A stretch of 13,616 bases of DNA from an uncultured Lewinella sp. (GCA_938021455.1 CALIGP010000298.1:1-13616), one strand, 5' to 3'; positions 6,456-13,616 are shown, counted from the stretch's first letter. The notes: generated by a model from the letters alone, not told the origin. Translations and numbers: made by a program.

Positions 6456-8180
6456 TCAGCCCAATTCTGCCATCCTTCTGAAATGGTCGTTGGTGTTGAC
6501 CAATTCCTGATAGGTGCCCGAGGCGAGTACTTTACCTCGGTCCAGCAGGTGGATATGATCAGCGTGCCGTACGGTAGAAAGTCGGTGAGCGATGATGAGA
6601 ATGGTCAGACTTTCCGGCAGCTTGTCCAAACCATCGATGATGGAGTTTTCCGTAATGTTATCCAATGCACTGGTCGCTTCATCGAGCACCAATACAGCGG
6701 GTTTACGGAGTAGAGCCCGGGCTAGACCGATCCGCTGCCGCTGCCCCCCACTGAGACGGACACCGTTTTCTCCCAGGGGGGTTGACAGCCCGTCAGGGAG
6801 TTCCTCGCGGACGAAAGAAGCCAGCTCAACTAGTTCCAGGACAGCCAGAATGTCGTTGTCCGTCACGTCCTCCAAGTGGCCAAAGGTTATGTTGTCCCTT
6901 AAGCTGCTATCATAGAGGAAAACAGTCTGGGGAACGTAGGCAAGTTGTCTGCGCCACGCCTTTATCGTGGTAGCGTCAAGTTCCCGGTCATCGATCAGAA
7001 TTCGCCCCGAAGTGGGCTGTAGCAGCCCGGTGAAAATGTCCACCAGGGTTGTTTTCCCAGAGCCGGTTTTACCAACAAAGGCAGTTGTCTGACCCTGTGG
7101 AATAGCCAGGCTAAGGTCCTGAAAGAGCGGTGTCTCCATTGCGGGAAAGTGAAAGCCAACGCCATTTGCAATTATCCGATGGTGAAAAGAAAGTGCGGAG
7201 TGCTGTTGTGGAGCCGCTTCTGACTGGAGAAGACTGGCTTCCAGGTCCTCCTGTAATCTATCCAGCACAACCTTATGTGTCCGGATGGTAGCGATTGCTG
7301 CGTATACTTGCTGTAAAGCCGGTAGCAGCCGATATCCGGCAACGGCAAATAAGGTTAATGTCGGTAGGATTTTGCCCAATTCTCCAGCCTGAATGTATAG
7401 GATAAGTGTTACTCCTATGATGCCACAATAAGCGATGATCTCCAAAAGAAACCTCGGGGTTTTATTGATAAGAGAAATGGTAGGGTTGACCTTCAGTAAG
7501 GTATCCGTGTCCTCTCGATAACGATCCGTAAAGTGGGCTTCATTACCGTAGGTCTTTACGGTCTTAATACCCTGTAAAAGTTCTTCCAGTGTTCTAACTC
7601 TCCGCTTTGCCGCCCGCATTTTTCGCTCTCCAAGTCGACTAAGCATCTTCTTCCTGAACTGGTAAATCAGGAGGTAAGCCCCTCCAAGTACAAGGCCAGT
7701 GCTCAGGGCCACCTTAGGACTGACTAATATCAAAAGCAAGACGATGACAATTGTAATGCCACCCTGAATCATCAATGTGATGACAGGACTCAAGATGCAT
7801 GACACGATGACCATTATTTCACTGACAACGTGAACTCTTAGGTCTGCCGTGTTTCTCTTTAGAAAGAAGCGATAGGGTTGGCCCAGGTAGTAGTCGAGTA
7901 ACCTGCTCCCCATCTGAAAGTAAATCTTCCACTGAAACTTCTCTTGCCAGTAGTTAATGGCAGTAGCCATCAGCCGGGAAGCGGTCAGAAGAATCATAAC
8001 TCCTACTCCTGCGGAGATAATGAAGGAGCGAACGTCCGTAAATGCTCCAAGCGTGTAGAGTTGGTTTAGCCAGCTATTTGTAGCTACCTTTTCCGGAGCA
8101 GCAAGCAGCGCCATAAAGGGCAAGACACTGGCTATGCCAACGATGTCCAAAAGCGAAAGCAAAGCAATTCCAATGGCCAA
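6456..8180 (-). CDS. ABC exporter (fused permease/ATPase), PglK/MsbA-like
   Basis: This is an inner-membrane half-transporter with permease and ATPase in one chain, at least 574 residues. The membrane part (about 1-315) begins with ALLSLLDIVGIASVLPFMA, which resembles PglK-type exporters of lipid-linked glycans. The ATPase part shows Walker A GKTGSGKTT (370-378), the Q-loop region YVPQ (415-418), signature LSGGQ (476-480), Walker B VLVLDE (496-501) and the H-loop H532. It likely works as a homodimer flipping a lipid-linked glycan or lipid; the substrate is inferred only from resemblance. The start given is the first accepted codon, a TTG at 8178-8180, but it is doubtful. The frame stays open upstream to a TAA at 8253-8255, and the intervening codons read IIRRIFSILTKRERHQFVW, exactly the N-terminal helix expected in this family. 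No ATG, GTG or TTG is present there; an ATC start at 8235-8237 or 8232-8234 is possible. Confidence 0.9.
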   Translation of the reverse strand: MAIGIALLSLLDIVGIASVLPFMALLAAPEKVATNSWLNQLYTLGAFTDVRSFIISAGVGVMILLTASRLMATAINYWQEKFQWKIYFQMGSRLLDYYLGQPYRFFLKRNTADLRVHVVSEIMVIVSCILSPVITLMIQGGITIVIVLLLILVSPKVALSTGLVLGGAYLLIYQFRKKMLSRLGERKMRAAKRRVRTLEELLQGIKTVKTYGNEAHFTDRYREDTDTLLKVNPTISLINKTPRFLLEIIAYCGIIGVTLILYIQAGELGKILPTLTLFAVAGYRLLPALQQVYAAIATIRTHKVVLDRLQEDLEASLLQSEAAPQQHSALSFHHRIIANGVGFHFPAMETPLFQDLSLAIPQGQTTAFVGKTGSGKTTLVDIFTGLLQPTSGRILIDDRELDATTIKAWRRQLAYVPQTVFLYDSSLRDNITFGHLEDVTDNDILAVLELVELASFVREELPDGLSTPLGENGVRLSGGQRQRIGLARALLRKPAVLVLDEATSALDNITENSIIDGLDKLPESLTILIIAHRLSTVRHADHIHLLDRGKVLASGTYQELVNTNDHFRRMAELG

Positions 8181-8238
8181 CCAGACAAACTGGTGGCGCT
8201 CCCGTTTAGTAAGTATGGAGAAGATGCGTCTGATGATG

Positions 8239-8246
8239 CAAAGATA
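8239..8246 (-). promoter_or_regulatory. Bacteroidota-type -7 box for the ABC exporter
   Basis: On the minus strand this is TATCTTTG, an exact TAnnTTTG match, followed by C and then ATCATCAGACGC, which is in frame with the exporter. Transcription would then begin at about 8230-8236, upstream of the TTG at 8180 and close to the ATC codons. This supports a protein longer than the TTG start gives. No clear -33 box is visible. Confidence 0.5.
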
Positions 8247-8289
8247 GCGGGATTACCTTCGATTCTGATCTGTAATAAAAAGGAGTAGC

Positions 8290-8325
8290 CAATCGATTGT
8301 TAAATCAAAATTGTATACAAAATTG
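8290..8325. promoter_or_regulatory. Operator-like palindromes and direct repeat in divergent region
   Basis: The gap between the divergent genes contains the perfect 10-base palindrome CAATCGATTG (8290-8299). Two copies of CAAAATTG (8306-8313 and 8318-8325) are separated by TATA, so a second 10-base palindrome TTGTATACAA (8311-8320) spans the middle. A weak promoter-like word TATCTTAC (8348-8355) lies 22 bases after the second copy and could serve the gene at 8432. The arrangement looks like a binding site for a dimeric regulator, but no regulator gene is present. Nothing else of note is seen in 8256-8380. Confidence 0.35.
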
Positions 8326-8420
8326 CGGTGACGTGGAGTATTCGCCGTATCTTACCTTCCGATCTACTTCACTACCTAAGGGAGGAAACAGCGTGGGAAA
8401 CCAGCAGTCGTAGAAAAAAT

Positions 8421-8424
8421 GGAG
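8421..8424 (+). promoter_or_regulatory. Ribosome binding site of the DUF1553 gene
   Basis: GGAG lies seven bases before the ATG at 8432 and supports that start. Most other genes here have no recognisable Shine-Dalgarno sequence, so this one is an exception in the window. Confidence 0.55.
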
Positions 8425-8431
8425 TCCAGAA

Positions 8432-11400
8432 ATGAGTACAGCTATTTCCACTATTAGAATCGGGACTATTTGCCTTTTAGCAGGTCTCTCCTTTAGTTTT
8501 TTTGCCTGCGGGCCAGACTTGCGTGATGGGGTTGCCGAAGCCTACGAGACACTACCCGAAACGGTAGACTTTAATTTCCACGTCAAGCCCATTCTCTCCG
8601 ATCGCTGCTTTGCCTGCCATGGCCCCGATGCACAGAACCAACAAGCGAACTTACGGCTGGACGAAGCAGCGGGAGCCTACGCCTTGCTGGCTAGTGGTAA
8701 TGGTCATGCCATTGTTCCGGGAAATGCGGGCAGAAGTTCTTTGGTCAGCCGTATTAACTCCCCTGATCCGGAATTGGTGATGCCGCCACCGGAGTCTAAC
8801 CTGACGATGACAGATCGGGAGATCGCTATTCTCACCAAATGGGTAGAGCAGGGAGCCGAGTATAAAAAACATTGGGCCTTTACTGCGCCGGTGAAACCGG
8901 CGGTGCCAGAGGCCGGAGAGGGATGGGCTGTTAACGAAATAGACCGATTCGTATCTGCCAGGCTCGGGCAGGAAGGCATCGAACCCGCCCCGGCAGCTAG
9001 CCGGGAACACCTCATCCGTAGAGCGTACTTTGACCTGAACGGACTGCCACCCGCCGTGGCCGAGATCGACCGCTGGCTCAATGACACAGGAGACGACTGG
9101 TACGAAAGAATGGTTGATGAACTTCTTAACCGCCCCGCCTACGGTGAACGCATGGCCGCTCACTGGCTTGATGTAGCCCGTTTTTCCGACAGCGAAGGCT
9201 ACCTCGATGATTTTCACCACGCCATCTGGCCCTATCGTGACTGGGTTTTGCGTGCTTTTAACGATAACCTTCCTTACAACCGGTTCATCGAGCTTCAAGT
9301 TGGCGGAGACCAACAAGAAGGTGCCAGCACGGACGATAAGCTGGCGACTACCTTCCTCCGCGCTCACAAGCAAAACTCCGAAGGTGGAATCATCCCTGAA
9401 GAGTTTCGGGTAGAGTACGTTGCGGACCGGACCAACACCGTTGGCACGGCATTCATGGGGCTGACCGTCGGTTGTGCTCGCTGCCATGACCATAAATACG
9501 ACCCTATATCTCAGCAGGATTACTTCGAGCTATTTGGTTTCTTCAATAATACGGTAGAACGGGGCGAGGGCCTTTTCGGATTGAACTCAGGAGAAAACGG
9601 GCAGGATGTGATGAATAAATTGGCGATGAACGCCGGCCCAACTCTGCCGCTCCCCAACGAAGAGACGGAAGCTATTCTGGCAAAGATTAAAGAAATGATC
9701 TCCGAGGCAGAAAAGGAAGTCGAAGAAGTGCGGAAACGAGCCTCTGCACCTGCCCCGATAGCTATCGGGGCGCCCTCCTTGGCCTCCCTCGAAAGTTACG
9801 TGCAAAAGCAGACGGTCAACTATCTGACCTTTGATGGGCCGCAACGGGACATCGCTCCGGGCGGCGAATTTCTTCGCAATAGCATGAAAATTGTCGAGGG
9901 GAAATACGGGCAGGCAATTGAATGTGGAGATGGACAGTACGTCGTCAATGGGGATGGCTCCCGCTTTGAACGCAGCGAACCCTTTACCGTCAGTTTTTGG
10001 ATTCAGGCCAATAAATTCACGCCCGAAGGCCACGTTTTCTACAACGGGAATAATAAAAACCAGGGCTATCGGGGCTGGGACGTCTGGGTGGATAGTAACC
10101 GCGTACACGTCAGACTTAGCCACGCTTACCCTTTTCAGAGCATTGATTTACGGGTCGATGAAGCCCTGGAAAACGGTGAGTGGACCCACTTCGTCTGGAC
10201 TTATGACGGTAGCAGCAAGGCCAGTGGGATGAAAGTCTACCGCAACGGGAAGGTCGTTCAACCCGCAGTGATGCGCGATTTTCTGCGGAGAAGTACGCTG
10301 CCTTACACCGACTCGGCCCCACTGGTATACGAGCATTACCGAGGCCTGATGATCGGTGCCCGACATTACGATCAGGATTTCGTAGACGGCAGAGTGGATG
10401 AGATCAGGGTACTAAAGGTAGAGGCCGGAGGCTTGATCGCGCGCTACCTGTATGAAGGAGGGCACTTTGGTAAGTTCGGCGGGGGGCGCGGACGCAGGTT
10501 CAAAGTAGGAACCGAGAGCAGTGAACTACAAGGTTACGCCAGCTTGCACCAGTCTGCAATAGCCCGAAAAGCCCGAGACCGATTACGGGATCTCCGTACC
10601 CAGGCCGTAGAAACGATTGACACCGTTCGGGAAATCATGGTTATGGGAGACGATGACACCCGAATCCGCCCTACCTACATCCTTGATCGCGGCGTCTACG
10701 ACGCCCACGGAAAACAAGTATTCCCTAATATCCCCGAAGCGCTGATGGACTGGCCCGAAGGCCTGGAAAAAAACCGCTACGGCCTTGGTAAATGGCTTAC
10801 CCATCCGGACAATCCGCTCACGGCCCGCGTAGCCGTCAATCAGCTGTGGTATCTTGTCTTTGGGCGAGGCATCGTTGAATCCGTCGAAGATTTCGGAAAC
10901 CAGGGCTCGCTGCCTACTCATCCAAGCCTGCTCGACTGGCTGGCCGTCGACTTCCGCGAAAACGGCTGGAATGTCAAGCGCCTGATACGGCAGATGGTCA
11001 CTTCAGCTACTTACCGCCAAAGCTCTGTCATCCGGCCGGAGTTAAAGGACATCGATCCCGACAACTACCTCCTCGCCCGAGGGCCACGGTACCGCCGCAG
11101 CGCAGAGATGATCCGAGACAATGCCCTCGCGGCAAGTGGTTTGCTGGAGGAGAAAGTAGGTGGGAAATCTGTTTTCCCTTACCAACCTGTCGGCCTTTGG
11201 GAAGATGTGAATAACCACGCTCATTCACCCTCCTATGTTCCCGATGAAGAGGAAGGCCTCTACCGACGCAGCATCTATACCTTCTGGAAACGTAACGCTC
11301 CTGCGCCCGCTATGATGATCTTCGATGCCACCACCCGTGGTGAATGCCAGGTAAGACGCATCCGGTCGAGCACCCCGCTACAAGCGCTTGTGTTGCTCAA

Positions 11401-11716
11401 TGACCCCATGACGCTGGAAGCCTGCCGGGTCCTGGCCAGCAACTCGCTAAAAGAAAATATTGACCCTGCCGCTGCTGCGGAAACGGTATTCCGGACCCTG
11501 ATCGGCCGCTTCCCGACGGCGGAAGAAAAAGGAATTATCACCCAGTACTTTGAAGACGAGCTGTCTTACTTTCATGATCATCCTCTGGCCGCAGAGGACT
11601 TCCTCCGAACGGGCTATCACAACACCGACCTGAGTGCCGGCCCGGCTAAAGTGGCGGCACTTGCACGGGTAGCCAATACCGTCCTGAATTCTACCGAAGG
11701 CTATTACAAGAATTAG
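8432..11716 (+). CDS. PSCyt1 / DUF1549 / LamG-like / DUF1553 envelope protein
   Basis: This is a large exported protein of 1094 residues. An N-terminal hydrophobic signal ends in FSFFAC with Cys26, a plausible lipoprotein cleavage site. A Planctomycete-type cytochrome c domain follows (about 45-145), with the haem motif CFACH (C59, C62, H63) and candidate axial methionine in ELVMPPP (M117). The DUF1549 domain (about 165-375) includes RRAYFDLNGLPP and a second CxxCH-like site in GCARCHDHKYDP (C348, C351, H352), a conserved part of that family. A coiled-coil-like stretch lies at about 410-438. A LamG/concanavalin-like domain follows (about 462-675, FTVSFWIQANKF and WTHFVWTYDG). DUF1553 ends the protein (about 780-1070, with GRGIVESVEDFGNQG and RIRSSTPLQALVLLNDP). 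The biochemical role of these families is not established; a redox or carbohydrate-related surface function is inferred. The DUF1501 partner follows after 180 bases, the usual pairing. The start is supported by GGAG at 8421. Confidence 0.93.
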   Translation: MSTAISTIRIGTICLLAGLSFSFFACGPDLRDGVAEAYETLPETVDFNFHVKPILSDRCFACHGPDAQNQQANLRLDEAAGAYALLASGNGHAIVPGNAGRSSLVSRINSPDPELVMPPPESNLTMTDREIAILTKWVEQGAEYKKHWAFTAPVKPAVPEAGEGWAVNEIDRFVSARLGQEGIEPAPAASREHLIRRAYFDLNGLPPAVAEIDRWLNDTGDDWYERMVDELLNRPAYGERMAAHWLDVARFSDSEGYLDDFHHAIWPYRDWVLRAFNDNLPYNRFIELQVGGDQQEGASTDDKLATTFLRAHKQNSEGGIIPEEFRVEYVADRTNTVGTAFMGLTVGCARCHDHKYDPISQQDYFELFGFFNNTVERGEGLFGLNSGENGQDVMNKLAMNAGPTLPLPNEETEAILAKIKEMISEAEKEVEEVRKRASAPAPIAIGAPSLASLESYVQKQTVNYLTFDGPQRDIAPGGEFLRNSMKIVEGKYGQAIECGDGQYVVNGDGSRFERSEPFTVSFWIQANKFTPEGHVFYNGNNKNQGYRGWDVWVDSNRVHVRLSHAYPFQSIDLRVDEALENGEWTHFVWTYDGSSKASGMKVYRNGKVVQPAVMRDFLRRSTLPYTDSAPLVYEHYRGLMIGARHYDQDFVDGRVDEIRVLKVEAGGLIARYLYEGGHFGKFGGGRGRRFKVGTESSELQGYASLHQSAIARKARDRLRDLRTQAVETIDTVREIMVMGDDDTRIRPTYILDRGVYDAHGKQVFPNIPEALMDWPEGLEKNRYGLGKWLTHPDNPLTARVAVNQLWYLVFGRGIVESVEDFGNQGSLPTHPSLLDWLAVDFRENGWNVKRLIRQMVTSATYRQSSVIRPELKDIDPDNYLLARGPRYRRSAEMIRDNALAASGLLEEKVGGKSVFPYQPVGLWEDVNNHAHSPSYVPDEEEGLYRRSIYTFWKRNAPAPAMMIFDATTRGECQVRRIRSSTPLQALVLLNDPMTLEACRVLASNSLKENIDPAAAAETVFRTLIGRFPTAEEKGIITQYFEDELSYFHDHPLAAEDFLRTGYHNTDLSAGPAKVAALARVANTVLNSTEGYYKN
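9753..9770. repeat. Perfect 18-base palindrome inside the DUF1553 gene
   Basis: The sequence is CCCCGATAGCTATCGGGG, perfectly self-complementary. It encodes part of the linker (about residues 440-448, APIAIGAP) between the coiled-coil stretch and the LamG-like domain. As I recall, palindromes around CCGATAGCTATCGG recur in Bacteroidota genomes, so this may be one copy of a dispersed element tolerated in a protein linker. Confidence 0.6.
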
Positions 11717-11896
11717 TCCTTTAGTCCTTTGGTCCGTTGGTAATTTGGGCTGCCGCTGCTACATGAGTATCTTCCAGAACATAAACCTTGCCGCCTCCAA
11801 AATGCGGTAGCCCAAAATACCAACGAACTAAAAGACCAAAGAACCAACCCCTCCAAAATGCGGTAGCCCAAAGAACCAACATACCAAAGAACCAAA
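11714..11896. repeat. Large inverted and direct repeat filling the DUF1553-DUF1501 gap
   Basis: The left arm (11714-11756) begins at the TAG stop of the upstream gene. It is the reverse complement of the right arm (11804-11846) at 35 of 43 positions, with a 47-base loop. The arms consist of 8-base units (AGTCCTTT, AGTCCTTT, GGTCCGTT; and on the right AAAAGACC, AAAGAACC). The first half of the right arm then recurs: CCTCCAAAATGCGGTAGC starts at both 11794 and 11850, a 56-base spacing. More AAAGAACC units run to the next start codon. The word CCAAAATG occurs at 11797, 11853 and 11892; in the last copy its ATG is the start codon of the DUF1501 gene. The transcript should fold into a long hairpin between the two cistrons. 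No separate ribosome binding site is present. Confidence 0.75.
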
Positions 11897-13360
11897 ATGA
11901 CCGATCTCCAACGCGCCCTCTATCACGCCTCCCGCCGGGAGTTCCTCAAAACGACCACTAAAGGGATGGGAGCCCTTGCCCTGGGTAGCCTGCTCTCCGG
12001 TAATTTACTGGGAGCCAGTAATCCGGTAGAGAATGTTCTGAACGGCGGCGGACAACTTGGAAAGCTCCATCACGCCCCGAAGGCCAAACGAATCATTTAT
12101 CTGTTTCAGAGTGGCGCGCCGAGCCAGATCGAAACCTTTGATTATAAACCCATGCTTAATCAGCGATGGGGAGAGGAAATCCCAGACTCCGTACGAGGTA
12201 ACCAGCGGCTGTCGGGCATGCTCGCTTCTCAGTCCAGTTTCCCGCTCGTAGGTTCGGCCTATGGCTTTAAGCAACACCCCAAAACGGGCGGCTGGTTCAG
12301 TGAGTTGATGCCCTTCACCAGCCAGGTGGCGGAGGACCTTTGTGTCGTGAATTCGATGTACACCGAAGCGATCAATCACGAGCCGGCGGTTATCTTTTTA
12401 CAGACGGGCTCTCAGCAAGTAGGCCGGCCAAGTATTGGTAGTTGGATGAGCTACGGGCTGGGCTCAAGTAACCAGAATTTACCCTCCTTTGTCGTCTTAC
12501 TCTCTAAGGGGAAAGACGATGCCCAAAACCTAAACAAGCAGGCTTGGAGTAGCGGCTTTCTGCCGAGTCACCATCAGGGAGTTCAGTTTCGTTCCGGCTC
12601 CGATCCGGTGCTTTACCTCAGTAACCCGGATGGCATCACCCGAGACCGCCGCCGCCGAGAATTAGACGTACTAACGGCATTGGATAAAGAACAACAGAAG
12701 GAGTGGGGTGACCCGGAGATTGACTCCAAGATCAGCCAGTACGAAATGGCCTATCGGATGCAGGCGAGTGTGCCGGAAATTACGGACCTCAGTGATGAGC
12801 CGGACTACATCTTCGACCTCTACGGACCGGACGCTCGCAAGCCCGGGACCTTTGCGGCTAACTGCCTGCTGGCCCGTCGTCTGGCGGAACGAGACGTACC
12901 CTTCGTGCAGCTCTACCATATGGGCTGGGACCAACACGGAAACCTGCCGCGCGACATCAAGAAAATGGCGGAGAGCTCCGACCAGGCCAGCGCAGCGCTG
13001 ATTAAAGACCTGAAGCAACGTGGCCTTCTGGAAGACACCTTGGTGGTGTGGGGAGGAGAATTCGGGCGTACGAGCTTCAGCCAGGGAAAATTGACAAAGG
13101 AGAACTATGGTCGTGATCATCATCCCCGCTGTTTCAGTATCTGGATGGCAGGTGGTGGCGTTAAAGCCGGAACGGTCTACGGCAAAACGGATGATTTTAG
13201 CTACAACATTGCCGAGAACGGCGTCCACGTCCATGATCTGCAGGCGACGATGCTACATCTCCTGGGGGTCGACCACGAGAGGTTCATCCATAAGCACCAG
13301 GGGAGGAGATACCGACTGACGGATGTACATGGGCATGTGGTGAAGGGGCTGTTGGCGTAG
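11897..13360 (+). CDS. DUF1501 protein with Tat signal
   Basis: This 487-residue protein is predicted to be exported. The N-terminus carries a twin-arginine motif SRREFLK (12-18), followed by a hydrophobic segment (about 23-40) ending near LLGAS, so it should be exported folded by the Tat system, often a sign of a bound metal cofactor. The rest is DUF1501, a family related to the alkaline phosphatase/sulfatase fold. Visible conserved marks are IIYLFQSGAPSQIETFD (66-82), NHEPAVIFLQTGS (160-172), LYHMGWDQHGNLPRD (339-353), WGGEFGRT (385-392), GRDHHPRCFSIWMAGGG (405-421) and HVHDLQATMLHLLG (444-457). The His and Asp residues in these blocks are candidate metal ligands. The family's reaction is unknown. 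It is commonly encoded beside DUF1553 proteins, as here. The ATG sits at the edge of the upstream repeat and is the first in-frame ATG with the Tat motif at a normal distance. Confidence 0.94.
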   Translation: MTDLQRALYHASRREFLKTTTKGMGALALGSLLSGNLLGASNPVENVLNGGGQLGKLHHAPKAKRIIYLFQSGAPSQIETFDYKPMLNQRWGEEIPDSVRGNQRLSGMLASQSSFPLVGSAYGFKQHPKTGGWFSELMPFTSQVAEDLCVVNSMYTEAINHEPAVIFLQTGSQQVGRPSIGSWMSYGLGSSNQNLPSFVVLLSKGKDDAQNLNKQAWSSGFLPSHHQGVQFRSGSDPVLYLSNPDGITRDRRRRELDVLTALDKEQQKEWGDPEIDSKISQYEMAYRMQASVPEITDLSDEPDYIFDLYGPDARKPGTFAANCLLARRLAERDVPFVQLYHMGWDQHGNLPRDIKKMAESSDQASAALIKDLKQRGLLEDTLVVWGGEFGRTSFSQGKLTKENYGRDHHPRCFSIWMAGGGVKAGTVYGKTDDFSYNIAENGVHVHDLQATMLHLLGVDHERFIHKHQGRRYRLTDVHGHVVKGLLA

Positions 13361-13383
13361 AGTAAATCCTGGCTGAGACGCTT

Positions 13384-13463
13384 GGTTGCTGAGCCTGCCG
13401 AAGTTTCCGTGTCGAGCCGGGCAAGGGAGCGATAACGACTTTGCCCGTGGTAACGACTTTGCC
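13384..13463. repeat. REP-like block and short tandem repeat after the DUF1501 gene
   Basis: GGTTGCTGAGCCTGCCGAAG (13384-13403) is the complement of the CTTCGGCAGGCTCAG-type word that recurs between genes in many bacteria. It is followed by the inverted pair CGGGCAA (13418-13424) and TTGCCCG (13441-13447). TAACGACTTTGCC occurs twice (13433-13445 and 13451-13463), 18 bases apart. There is no T-tract, so a normal intrinsic terminator is not supported. I see no gene in 13361-13616. Confidence 0.5.
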
Positions 13464-13593
13464 ATTTGAAAGCTGCCGCACTGACCGTCATCTAAAGTTT
13501 GTTGGCCTGTTTTTCGTTCGGAGTCGCGCGATCAATCGGGCGCCGGAGCGCAGGTGCAAAAAAGGTAACAAACAGCAAAAGCAAACCTTGCCC

Positions 13594-13601
13594 TATCTTC
13601 G
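13594..13601 (+). promoter_or_regulatory. Promoter-like box at the right edge
   Basis: TATCTTCG followed by CGCC fits TAnnTTTG with one mismatch and shares the extended word seen at 2922, 5379 and 8239 (minus). It may drive a plus-strand gene that begins just beyond the window. No start codon is visible before the end. Confidence 0.4.
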
Positions 13602-13616
13602 CGCCAAATCGTTACC

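Noticed and set aside
8419..8457. Twelve-codon frame starting ATGGAGTCC that overlaps the DUF1553 start
   Set aside because: It has no ribosome binding site of its own, and its GGAG serves the ATG at 8432.
8651..9493. Long open frame of 280 codons on the minus strand
   Set aside because: It lies wholly inside the well-supported DUF1549 part of the plus-strand gene, and its translation shows no recognisable motif; it is a shadow frame.
11794..11872. Possible CRISPR-like repeat pair
   Set aside because: Only two copies, the intervening sequence is itself repetitive, and there is no array or cas gene; it fits the inverted/direct repeat element better.
12671..13234. Minus-strand frame of 187 codons
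   Set aside because: Fully within the DUF1501 gene, whose conserved motifs span the same bases.
13418..13447. Intrinsic terminator after the DUF1501 gene
   Set aside because: The 7-base stem has a long loop and no T-tract; listed only as part of the repeat block.

Overview
The window most likely comes from a marine-type Bacteroidota genome, probably near Lewinella/Saprospiria. Three things point there: a fused MurF–alanine racemase gene, promoter-like boxes of the Bacteroidota form TAnnTTTG, and a DUF1549/DUF1553 plus DUF1501 pair shared by Planctomycetes, Verrucomicrobia and some Bacteroidota. The taxonomic call is inference. No rRNA, tRNA, CRISPR array, transposase or phage gene was found.

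Layout. Positions 1-108 hold a degenerate CACAGATT-type repeat. Positions 109-2695, minus strand, are a tight three-gene run: an unrecognised 232-residue protein, an unrecognised AT-rich 201-residue protein, and a MacB/FtsX-type ABC permease whose ATG directly follows the previous stop. Positions 2696-2933 are a divergent intergenic region with a diverged direct repeat. Positions 2934-5342 (plus) encode the MurF-Alr fusion for peptidoglycan precursor synthesis. Positions 5476-6447 (plus) encode a NYN (PIN-like) nuclease domain joined to a cold-shock-like domain. Its stop lies 8 bases from the stop of a convergent PglK/MsbA-like ABC exporter (6456-8180, minus), whose true start seems to lie upstream at a non-standard codon. 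Positions 8181-8431 are a divergent regulatory region. Positions 8432-11716 and 11897-13360 (plus) encode a probably envelope-located pair: a large PSCyt1/DUF1549/LamG-like/DUF1553 protein with a CxxCH haem site, and a Tat-exported DUF1501 protein. The 180-base gap between them is filled by a long inverted and direct repeat. Positions 13361-13616 hold repeat debris and a promoter-like box for a gene beyond the edge.

How the genes work together. The window mixes housekeeping envelope genes (peptidoglycan precursors, two ABC transport proteins) with a secreted pair that probably acts as a unit outside the cytoplasm. I see no clear, complete, undescribed defence or mobile system. The most unusual items are the structured repeat joining the DUF1553 and DUF1501 genes, the missing canonical start of the ABC exporter, the recurring 12-base promoter-like word placed very close to start codons, the NYN plus cold-shock fusion, and the unexplained gene pair upstream of the permease.
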